Shown here one piece after another: positions 23,724-30,048 of a stretch of DNA of 30,048 nt; within the stretch, counting starts at the first letter, position 1; each line of letters begins with the position of its first letter. The stretch comes from Aphodosoma sp045614825 (GTDB taxonomy: Bacteria > Bacteroidota > Bacteroidia > Bacteroidales > Paludibacteraceae). The notes beneath the pieces are model-generated. The model was not told the origin of the DNA, ran no database searches, and was given only the letters and a program-made list of their open reading frames with translations. A program made the translations under genes and the position numbers. The stretch spans positions 1 to 30,048 of the forward strand of contig JAZLDO010000036.1 in assembly GCA_045614825.1 (NCBI GenBank), written 5' to 3'.

Positions 23724-24302
23724 ATGTCAAAATCAATTAAAGGTACACGTACCGAAAAAAATCTTATGTGCTCTTTCGCAGGTGAAAGCCAAGCACGTAT
23801 GCGTTACACATATTTCGCTTCTGTAGCTAAAAAAGAGGGTTACGAACAAATCGCAGCTATCTTCACCGAAACTGCTGACCAAGAAAAAGAACACGCAAAA
23901 CGCATGTTCAAACATCTTGAAGGTGGCATGTGCGAAATTACTGCTTCTTTCCCTGCTGGCGTTATTGGCAAAACTCTTGATAACCTCAAAGCAGCTGCTG
24001 CTGGCGAACACGAAGAATGGTCGCTCGACTATCCAAAATTTGCTGATATTGCCGATGAAGAAGGTTTCCCTGAAATCGCTCGTATGTATCGTAATATCGC
24101 AGTAGCTGAGCGTGGTCACGAAGAACGCTATCAAGCATTCGTTCGCAACATCGAAGAAGGTAAAGTATTTATCAAAGACGAAGTCGTTACATGGCAATGC
24201 CGCAATTGTGGATACATCATGGATGGCAAAGAAGCTCCAGTTGAATGCCCAGCATGCGCTCACCCACAAGCTCACTTCGAAGTGAAAAAAACTAACTATT
24301 AA
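23724..24302 (+). CDS. rbr: Rubrerythrin
   Basis: The 192-residue cytoplasmic protein reduces hydrogen peroxide in anaerobes using a di-iron site fed by a rubredoxin centre. The ferritin-like domain (1-145) shows the iron ligands in FAGESQAR (Glu21), EKEH (Glu54, His57) and AERGHEERY (Glu119, His122). The C-terminal rubredoxin-like domain has Cys159, Cys162, Cys175 and Cys178 in CRNC and CPAC. Codon use is richer in C-ending codons than in the neighbours, consistent with high expression. It is monocistronic, with its own promoter and a strong terminator. A 180-codon antisense frame is a shadow. Confidence 0.97.
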   Translation: MSKSIKGTRTEKNLMCSFAGESQARMRYTYFASVAKKEGYEQIAAIFTETADQEKEHAKRMFKHLEGGMCEITASFPAGVIGKTLDNLKAAAAGEHEEWSLDYPKFADIADEEGFPEIARMYRNIAVAERGHEERYQAFVRNIEEGKVFIKDEVVTWQCRNCGYIMDGKEAPVECPACAHPQAHFEVKKTNY

Positions 24303-24322
24303 TTAATTCGTTACAAATGATA

Positions 24323-24360
24323 AAAAAGGCTGACTTTTAAAAGTCAGCCTTTTTATTTTT
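24323..24360 (+). terminator. Bidirectional intrinsic terminator after rubrerythrin
   Basis: A perfect palindrome at 24323-24354 (AAAAAGGCTGACTTTT and its complement) is followed by ATTTTT. Flanking A- and T-runs let it also stop the convergent minus-strand gene that ends at 24373. Confidence 0.92.
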
Positions 24361-24372
24361 ATTAGGAAATAT

Positions 24373-24702
24373 TTATTTGTTAAATTTATGAAAAATTGCA
24401 GTGTAAAGTAAAAGTACAATTCCTAATATGCAAGCAGTAAGGAAGATAAATGTACCACCTGACCAGTGGAAAAGTTTAAAAAAGTAGCCAATGATAAAAA
24501 GAATACCTTCTAAACAGAATAATACTCTCAAAGCATTGATCGGGCGAGAGCAGAATGCTGCGCAAAGTAATAAAATAATGCCTAAGCATGTGCTAACAAA
24601 TAGTGTAATTCCACCACCAGGCCATTGGCAAATACGAAAGATAGTTCCTAAAAAAAATAGCGCTACATTGGCACATAAAAGACGTTTAATTGTGTTTGGC
24701 AT
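24373..24702 (-). CDS. Small duplicated four-helix membrane protein, GldL-like motif
   Basis: The 109-residue protein is almost entirely hydrophobic, with four predicted TM helices arranged as two repeats (about 10-50 and 62-104). Each repeat carries an aromatic-basic segment and a Trp-x-Gly-Gly turn between its helices: IFRICQWPGGG at 21-31 and FFKLFHWSGGT at 74-84. The F(K/R)xxxWPG pattern resembles the N-terminal hairpin of the gliding/type IX secretion protein GldL, but nothing else of GldL is present, so I assign no function. Its leader is about 90 nt and structured (24726-24784). It converges with rubrerythrin and shares its terminator. Confidence 0.75.
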   Translation of the reverse strand: MPNTIKRLLCANVALFFLGTIFRICQWPGGGITLFVSTCLGIILLLCAAFCSRPINALRVLFCLEGILFIIGYFFKLFHWSGGTFIFLTACILGIVLLLYTAIFHKFNK

Positions 24703-24725
24703 AGTAATAAAGATTTAAGTTTTTT

Positions 24726-24784
24726 TACAAGTTCTCTGTTTGTTCGGTATCAATGCGACGGACTTGTATTAGTTTCGCATTGAT
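24726..24784 (-). ncRNA. Structured 5' leader with predicted pseudoknot
   Basis: On the minus strand ATCAATGCGA (24784-24775) pairs perfectly with TCGCATTGAT (24758-24749), a 10-bp stem with a 16-nt loop. The loop contains TACAAGT (24768-24762), exactly complementary to ACTTGTA (24732-24726) downstream, so an H-type pseudoknot can form. A promoter -7 element lies just upstream, so this whole element is at the 5' end of the mRNA for the small membrane protein. It is followed by an A-run, not a T-run. I do not recognise it as a named riboswitch. Confidence 0.5.
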
Positions 24785-24798
24785 GCTTTTTGTCGGTG

Positions 24799-24806
24799 CA
24801 AAGGTA
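24799..24806 (-). promoter_or_regulatory. -7 element of the small membrane protein gene
   Basis: TACCTTTG on the minus strand matches TAnnTTTG, with a predicted start near 24792. No TTTG is seen at the -33 position. Confidence 0.5.
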
Positions 24807-24872
24807 AGTAAAAGTTTGATATAAAAAAATACCCCCCATTTTTTAACTTTATTTAACATATTGTAGGGCATA

Positions 24873-24922
24873 ATAAAAAAGGGCTGATTGTTGCAACGTG
24901 GAAAACAATCAGCCTTTTTTAT
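24873..24922 (-). terminator. Intrinsic terminator of the dxs-trkA-trkH run
   Basis: GCTGATTGTT and AACAATCAGC form a 10-bp stem with an 11-nt loop, extended by a G-C pair and A/T pairs after a one-base bulge. On the minus strand it ends in TTTTTT. It lies 24 bases after the trkH stop codon, and flanking A/T runs make it bidirectional. Confidence 0.88.
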
Positions 24923-24945
24923 ATTTTATACGTATTGTTAAATTT

Positions 24946-26415
24946 TTATTTTTTCCAAAATGAAGGAAGGAAAAGTATCAATATCGTAAATAATTCTAAA
25001 CGTCCAATCAGCATTAATGCAGATAAGTACCATTTTGCAAAATCTGGTAGTAAAGCAAAAGTCCCTACAGGTCCATGTTCGCCAATAGCAGGTCCAACAT
25101 TGGCAATAGATGATAGGGTACAACCTAACGCCTCTTTTAGTGGTAGGCCACATATCATCATTACTATAGTAGAAACAATAGTAATAATTACAAAAATTGA
25201 TATAAATACGTATGTATTAGAAAGTGTGTTTTCCGACACAATTCTGTGATTTACTCTCACAGGTCGGATTGCTTTGGGGTGCATAACACGCTTAAATTCG
25301 TAAAATATATTTTTTGCAACAATATGTAGTCGTATGGTTTTAATACCTCCAGATGTCGATCCTGCAGTGGCTCCCATTGGTATAATAAGTAGTATGATAA
25401 GCCATAAAATAGGGTGCCACATCATATAGTTTGACGTCGAAAAACCTGTAGTCGTTATAGTTGCCACAATTTGGAATATAGCATCGCGCATAGCCAATTC
25501 TATGCTTTTAAAACCTTCGAAAGTGCGAGTGCAAAGCAATCCTATTGCAATAGCAAAAGAAAGTCCTAATATACTGTATATGTACGTTTTAAATTCTTCG
25601 TCGTTTATTAGTCGTTTCCCTTGTCGACGAGTCATCGCGCCATACAACAAAGAGAAATTTGTACCAGCTATAATCATAAAAATTATTATGATATAATGTA
25701 TTATAGGCGACGACCAATAAGCAATAGAGGCATTTTTTGTAGAGTAACCGCCAGAAGCCAATGTTGTCAGCGAATGACAAATTGCATCAAAAATATTCAT
25801 GCCACTAACGTATAGCAATATGGCGCAGGTTATGGTTAGCGTGATGTATAATTCCCAAAGACGACGAGCTGTATCTGTGATTTTTGGTTGCAACTTGTCG
25901 TATGTGATTCCGGGTACTTCGGCTGCAAACAATTGCATTCCTGCTCCAAACATCGGAAGAATAGCAAGTGATAACACCACAATACCCATACCTCCAAGCC
26001 ATTGTATCATACTACGCCAAAGCAATAATCCATGAGGCAGTGCCTCTATGTCTGTCAGTATCGTTGCTCCTGTAGTAGTAAATCCCGATATCGTCTCAAA
26101 AAAAGCATCGGTTATGCTTGGTATATAGTGACTTAATCTGAATGGTAGCATGCCAAACAACGAGAATACAACCCAAACCAATCCTACAACCAAATATCCT
26201 TCGCGTGTACCTATATGTTTTTTATTTGAGCCACTTAGCAATACGCCGCCAAATCCAGCTCCTGCTGTAAGTATTGCCGATTCAATTATTGCGACCAAAT
26301 CATCTCCTCCATAAATATATGCTACGATAGCAACAATAGCCATAAAGAATGCCTCTGTCATCAAAAGCACCCCTAAAATCCTAATTACTTGTTGCCAATT
26401 AAACGCTTTAGTCAT
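24946..26415 (-). CDS. trkH: Trk-type potassium uptake membrane subunit
   Basis: The 489-residue channel-like subunit carries K+ across the inner membrane under control of TrkA. Four pore-loop repeats can be read: TISGFTTTGATIL, SLTTLASGGYST, IVATITTTGFSTSNY and SIANVGPAIGEHGP, each with the selectivity-filter glycine. The segment GATAGSTSGGIKTIR, conserved in TrkH, precedes the last repeat. The length is normal. It follows trkA by 80 bases, a gap filled by a heptamer repeat rather than a visible promoter, so co-transcription is likely. Confidence 0.95.
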   Translation of the reverse strand: MTKAFNWQQVIRILGVLLMTEAFFMAIVAIVAYIYGGDDLVAIIESAILTAGAGFGGVLLSGSNKKHIGTREGYLVVGLVWVVFSLFGMLPFRLSHYIPSITDAFFETISGFTTTGATILTDIEALPHGLLLWRSMIQWLGGMGIVVLSLAILPMFGAGMQLFAAEVPGITYDKLQPKITDTARRLWELYITLTITCAILLYVSGMNIFDAICHSLTTLASGGYSTKNASIAYWSSPIIHYIIIIFMIIAGTNFSLLYGAMTRRQGKRLINDEEFKTYIYSILGLSFAIAIGLLCTRTFEGFKSIELAMRDAIFQIVATITTTGFSTSNYMMWHPILWLIILLIIPMGATAGSTSGGIKTIRLHIVAKNIFYEFKRVMHPKAIRPVRVNHRIVSENTLSNTYVFISIFVIITIVSTIVMMICGLPLKEALGCTLSSIANVGPAIGEHGPVGTFALLPDFAKWYLSALMLIGRLELFTILILFLPSFWKK

Positions 26416-26440
26416 TCCTATATAATTTATTTCTATTCCC

Positions 26441-26498
26441 AGTTCCTTACTCCCTACTCCTTACTCCCTACTCCCTACTCCCTACTCCTTACTCCCTA
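26441..26498. repeat. Heptamer-period repeat between trkA and trkH (ACTCCCT-type)
   Basis: After a degenerate AGTTCCTT come seven 7-bp units from 26449 to 26497: ACTCCCT or ACTCCTT in the order CCT, CTT, CCT, CCT, CCT, CTT, CCT. The trkA stop codon (TAG on the minus strand, 26498-26496) overlaps the last unit. On the minus strand TAG recurs in all three frames. Confidence 0.85.
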
Positions 26499-27827
26499 AT
26501 TAAAAAATTTCGCCAACTTAGGCACAGCCGTAGCTTTGCAGAATATTACTACGTGGTCGCCTGGCAATATTACGGTATTACCACTAACCACATAACCCTT
26601 ACCATTTCTCACAACACCACCAATATTTACATCATCTGGTAAATTCAAATTGCGTACACGGTCTTTTGTTATTTTGTCGCCCGCTTTCACTGCAAATTCC
26701 ACAACCTCTGCATCTGAGTATGTCAAGCACTGCACATCGTAAGCATCCTCATCCAATGTCTGTTGATAAATGTGCGATGCTGCAATCAATTTTTTGTTGA
26801 TAAGTGTGCCGATATCAAGGTTATCTGCCAAGTCGATATAATCGATATTCTCCAATTCTGCAATAGTTTTTCTAATACCAAAACGTTTTGCAGCAAGACA
26901 AGCCAACACGTTTGTTTCCGAGTTGTCGGTCAACGCAATAAAAGCATCAGCATCTTCTATGCCCTCGTCTTTCAATAAATCTATATTACGACCATCGCCA
27001 TGAATAATGAGCGTATCTGTCTTATCTGCAAGTTTATAGCATTTTTCGCGGTCGCTTTCTATTATTTTTACATCTATGTCATTAGGCAAGTACTGCACTG
27101 TTTTCAATGCAATTTTCGAACCTCCCATTATGATAATGTTTTTTATGTCAAAATTAGTCTTACCTGCGGCCGTACGCACATACTCCAAGTTTTCTTTCGA
27201 ACATATAAAATAGACCAAATCATTTGCTAATATTTGGTCGTTACCGCTTGGTATAATCGTGGTTGTATGGCGTTTTACCGCAACAATGCGGTACATGCTA
27301 TGGTTGAAATATCCTGTATTGAAAACCTTATTGATTATCTCCGAATTTTCTCTTACTTTCACGCACACCAATACCAACGCTTCGTTACTAAATGTTCTAT
27401 ATTCGCGTATCCAACTGCGTTTGAGCGATTGAACTATCTCTGTCGCAGCCAATACCTCAGGATATATCAACTTATCAATGCCTAAAGATTTAAACATCTC
27501 CTTGTTTTTAGGAAGAAGATATTCGTAGTTGTCAATACGAGCCAAGGTTTTGCGTGCACCAAGTTTCGATGCAATCATACAAGCCGTAGTATTAACACTT
27601 TCCGATGTGTTTACAGCAATGAATAGGTCACAATTTCTCACTCCGCACATCTGCAAATCATTTACCGATGTTGGCGAACCAATGCGCGACATAATGTCGT
27701 AATTCGTATCCAAATCTTGGAGCCTATCTTCCGACTCATCCATTATCGTTATGTCGTGGTTCTCATTCGATAACATTTTAGCCACATAACGACCCACTTC
27801 CCCTGCTCCTACAATAACTATTTTCAT
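26496..27827 (-). CDS. trkA: Trk potassium uptake regulatory subunit
   Basis: The 443-residue cytosolic protein gates TrkH in response to nucleotides. It contains two RCK modules. The first Rossmann domain opens with KIVIVGAGEVGRYVAK (Gly7, Gly9, Gly12) with the acidic ribose contact Asp30; the second opens near 231 with IIIMGGSKIALKTVQYL and an acidic end IIESDREKC. Each is followed by a TrkA_C domain (about 140-215 and 365-443), the last containing DKITKDRVRNLNLPDDVNIGG-type sequence. It lies between dxs (49-base gap) and trkH on the same strand. Confidence 0.95.
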   Translation of the reverse strand: MKIVIVGAGEVGRYVAKMLSNENHDITIMDESEDRLQDLDTNYDIMSRIGSPTSVNDLQMCGVRNCDLFIAVNTSESVNTTACMIASKLGARKTLARIDNYEYLLPKNKEMFKSLGIDKLIYPEVLAATEIVQSLKRSWIREYRTFSNEALVLVCVKVRENSEIINKVFNTGYFNHSMYRIVAVKRHTTTIIPSGNDQILANDLVYFICSKENLEYVRTAAGKTNFDIKNIIIMGGSKIALKTVQYLPNDIDVKIIESDREKCYKLADKTDTLIIHGDGRNIDLLKDEGIEDADAFIALTDNSETNVLACLAAKRFGIRKTIAELENIDYIDLADNLDIGTLINKKLIAASHIYQQTLDEDAYDVQCLTYSDAEVVEFAVKAGDKITKDRVRNLNLPDDVNIGGVVRNGKGYVVSGNTVILPGDHVVIFCKATAVPKLAKFFN

Positions 27828-27870
27828 ATTTTATTTATTCATGATTTATAATCAAGTAAATAATTTAATT

Positions 27871-27891
27871 GTGCATTATGCATTGTGCATT
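27871..27891. repeat. Heptamer repeat encoding the dxs C-terminus (GTGCATT-type)
   Basis: Three 7-bp units: GTGCATT, ATGCATT, GTGCATT. Read on the minus strand they provide Met-His-Asn-Ala and the TAA stop of dxs. The units match those of the large array at the other end of the same gene. Confidence 0.75.
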
Positions 27892-29777
27892 CTTTTATAA
27901 ATTCCTTCAACGTCCAATTCAAGCATTCTAAACAATTCGGCTTGCGAACCATGTTCAATAAATTCATCTGGCAAACCAAGACGCACAATCTTCACATCAT
28001 ACCCATTGTCCATCATCCATTCCTCTACAGCCGATCCCACGCCTCCAATGATAGTACCATCTTCTATTGTATATATCTTTGTGTAATTTTTGCCAATTAA
28101 GTGCAACAATTCACTATCCAAAGGCTTCACAAAACGCAAATCATATAATCCAATTTTCAACCCTTCATTCTCCAACTCTAATTTTTCTATCGCTTTTTCT
28201 GCAGTGTACAGAATAGGACCAACTCCGACAATAGCCACATCTTTGCCCGAACGTATCTCTTCGCCCTTGCCAATTTCTACCTCTTTCATCTCATTTTGCC
28301 AATCTGCCAAAATTCCCTTACCACGTGGATAGCGTATCATGAACGGACCTCTATTGCTTAATTGTGCGGTGTACATCAAGTTCCTCAATTCGTGCTCATT
28401 ACGTGGAACCCCAATAGTCATATTAGGTATGCAACGGAACATTGTTAAGTCAAATTGCCCTTGATGCGTAGCTCCATCATTCCCCACAATTCCTGCACGG
28501 TCAAGACAGAAAACTACATTCAAATTCTGCAATGCAACATCGTGTATAACGTTGTCATACGCTCTTTGCATAAAGCTGGAGTATATATTGCAAAATGGTA
28601 TCATACCATCTTTTGCTAATCCAGCTGAGAATGTTACAGCGTGTCCCTCTGCAATTCCAACGTCAAATGTCCTTTCTGGCATAGCATTCATCATAATATT
28701 CATCGAACATCCCGACGGCATCGCAGGCGTAATACCCACAATCTTATCATTTTGTTGTGCCAATTCCAACAACGTATTCCCAAAAACCTCTTGAAATAAA
28801 GGAGGTTCACCCTCAGCTCTTTTTTTAATTCTTTTCCCCGTTTTTACATCAAATACACCAGGCGCATGCCATGTCGTAACCTCTTTTTCTGCAGGTTCAT
28901 AACCCTTACCCTTCTTCGTAATAATATGCAAAACTTTTGGACCATTATACCTCTTTAATTGGTTTAATATTTCTACCAATTCCTCAACATTATGTCCATC
29001 AACTGGACCAAAATATCTGATATTCAATCCCTCAAATATATTATTTTGATTAGCATTAGCGCGTAAACTTTTTAGCGAATTACCCAATCTCAATAATCTA
29101 TTTCTATTAGCATCCGACATCAATCCAATCTTCTTTAAGCCACGATAAGCCTTATGTCTAATCGCATTATAAGTTCTCGAATAGTGTATCGAAGTTAAAT
29201 AATGACTCAATCCACCCTTAATAGGATCAATGGCCATGTTATTGTCATTCAGTATTATAAGCAAATTATTAGGATTAATAGAAGCATTATTCAATCCCTC
29301 AAAAGCTAAACCACCAGTCATCGAACCATCACCTATAACAGCTACCACCTGTCTATTTTCACCCTTCAATTTTGCAGCTACCGCCATACCTAATGCTGCC
29401 GATATTGAAGTAGAAGAGTGTCCAACTCCAAACGAGTCATACTCACTCTCTTTAGGATTGGGAAATCCGCACAATCCACCGAACATCCTATTTGTTTTGA
29501 ATGCTTCACGTCTGCCCGTCAATATCTTATGTCCGTATGCCTGATGCCCCACATCCCATACAATCCTATCGTACGGCGTATTAAATACATAATGCAATGC
29601 AACTGTCAACTCAACAACGCCCAATGACGAGCCCAAATGACCAGGATTTTTAGCCACTTGTTCTATTATGTAACCGCGCAATTCATCACACACTTGAGGT
29701 AAATAATCTATAGATAAACTTTTTAAATCCTCGGGTGAGTCAATCTTATTTAATAATGAATATTGTCTATTTTCCAT
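27876..29777 (-). CDS. dxs: 1-deoxy-D-xylulose-5-phosphate synthase
   Basis: The 633-residue thiamine-diphosphate enzyme condenses pyruvate and glyceraldehyde 3-phosphate, the first step of the MEP route to isoprenoids. The ThDP/metal motif starts at GDG 149-151 (GDGSMTGGLAFEGLNNA) and ends at NDNN near 177-180. The N-terminal GHLGSSLGVVELTVALHYVFNTP and the WDVGHQAYGHKILTGR stretch are typical. The catalytic glutamate lies in DVGIAEGHAVTFSAGLA. The C-terminus ends IYKRMHNA, where MHNA is encoded by the heptamer repeat and is probably not ancestral. The start at MENRQYSLLNKI fits the family. A TATATTTG -7 match (29789-29782) lies only 4 bases before the ATG. Confidence 0.96.
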   Translation of the reverse strand: MENRQYSLLNKIDSPEDLKSLSIDYLPQVCDELRGYIIEQVAKNPGHLGSSLGVVELTVALHYVFNTPYDRIVWDVGHQAYGHKILTGRREAFKTNRMFGGLCGFPNPKESEYDSFGVGHSSTSISAALGMAVAAKLKGENRQVVAVIGDGSMTGGLAFEGLNNASINPNNLLIILNDNNMAIDPIKGGLSHYLTSIHYSRTYNAIRHKAYRGLKKIGLMSDANRNRLLRLGNSLKSLRANANQNNIFEGLNIRYFGPVDGHNVEELVEILNQLKRYNGPKVLHIITKKGKGYEPAEKEVTTWHAPGVFDVKTGKRIKKRAEGEPPLFQEVFGNTLLELAQQNDKIVGITPAMPSGCSMNIMMNAMPERTFDVGIAEGHAVTFSAGLAKDGMIPFCNIYSSFMQRAYDNVIHDVALQNLNVVFCLDRAGIVGNDGATHQGQFDLTMFRCIPNMTIGVPRNEHELRNLMYTAQLSNRGPFMIRYPRGKGILADWQNEMKEVEIGKGEEIRSGKDVAIVGVGPILYTAEKAIEKLELENEGLKIGLYDLRFVKPLDSELLHLIGKNYTKIYTIEDGTIIGGVGSAVEEWMMDNGYDVKIVRLGLPDEFIEHGSQAELFRMLELDVEGIYKRMHNA

Positions 29778-29791
29778 AATCCAAATATATT

Positions 29792-30048
29792 AAGCATTGA
29801 GCATTAAGCATTGAGCATTGAGCATTGTGCATTGTGCATTGTGCATTGTGCATTGTGCATTGTGCATTGTGCATTGTGCATTGTGCATTGTGCATTGTGC
29901 ATTGTGCATTGAGCATTGTGCATTGTGCATTGTGCATTGTGCATTGTGCATTGTGCATTGTGCATTGTGCATTGTGCATTGTGCATTGTGCATTGTGCAT
30001 TGTGCATTGTGCATTGTGCATTGTGCATTGTGCATTGTGCATTGTGCA
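29792..30048. repeat. Long 7-bp tandem array upstream of dxs (about 37 units, continues past window)
   Basis: The unit is GTGCATT on the plus strand. From 29792 the first five units are variants (AAGCATT, GAGCATT, AAGCATT, GAGCATT, GAGCATT). The rest are identical except one GAGCATT at 29911-29917. The array runs to the last base, so its full length is unknown. It begins 15 bases upstream of the dxs start codon. On the minus strand it is open in all three frames and reads Met-His-Asn-Ala-Gln-Cys-Thr in each, which explains the long repetitive frames there; I do not regard them as genes. Confidence 0.97.

Noticed and set aside
23733..24275. 180-codon minus-strand frame
   Set aside because: Antisense to rubrerythrin, which has all its metal ligands.
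29767..30042. Three overlapping minus-strand frames of repeated MHNAQCT
   Set aside because: They are a direct product of a 7-bp tandem repeat that reads the same in all three frames, not evidence of coding.
29792..30048. CRISPR array
   Set aside because: Units are contiguous 7-mers with no spacers, and no cas genes are present.
1..30048. tRNA or rRNA genes
   Set aside because: No cloverleaf-like or rRNA-like sequence was seen in any intergenic gap on either strand.

Overview
The window looks like a chromosomal segment of an anaerobic member of the Bacteroidales. It is AT-rich. Many intergenic gaps carry the Bacteroidetes -7 promoter element TAnnTTTG, and Shine-Dalgarno sequences are mostly absent. 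The gene content (a one-gene RibBA, a ParE-type topoisomerase, a START-like protein, a dxs-trkA-trkH group, rubrerythrin and an anchored nitroreductase) also fits that group. I see no tRNA, rRNA, CRISPR array, transposase or integrase.

Layout. Bases 1-1430 (minus) hold most of a sugar-type MFS transporter. A 695-base gap follows, with its promoter, a strong palindrome and a possible ~100-nt terminated RNA. A plus-strand run (2126-8072) holds cytidine deaminase, a START-like protein, an LptF/LptG-type permease, ribBA, a MATE exporter and a lipoprotein nitroreductase. A minus-strand run (8229-18112) reads leuS, three tandem yitT paralogues, typA, a 57-residue membrane protein and parE. A minus-strand pair follows (18444-23475): a LytTR-type DNA-binding protein and a 1463-residue transglutaminase-like/DUF4011/SF1-helicase/REase-fold protein with the layout of the anti-phage gene hhe. 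Rubrerythrin (plus) faces a small duplicated membrane protein (minus). The window closes with dxs, trkA and trkH (minus) and a long 7-bp tandem array upstream of dxs.

The likeliest unusual system is the LytTR-helicase operon. Two 10-bp direct repeats 21 bp apart lie in front of it, which is the spacing LytTR dimers bind, and the helicase has a rare strong Shine-Dalgarno. This suggests a self-regulated, single-protein defence or nucleic-acid surveillance module.

Two other themes are not explained by ordinary genes. First, seven intergenic sites carry 7-bp-period repeats of several different unit sequences, and three genes (MATE, trkA, dxs) take their stop codons, and in two cases their last codons, from them. 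Second, several 5' leaders are structured, most clearly a 10-bp hairpin with a 7-nt loop-to-downstream complement (a predicted pseudoknot) ahead of the small membrane protein at 24373-24702.

Functions are from motif recognition by eye. No alignment, folding or database search was run.
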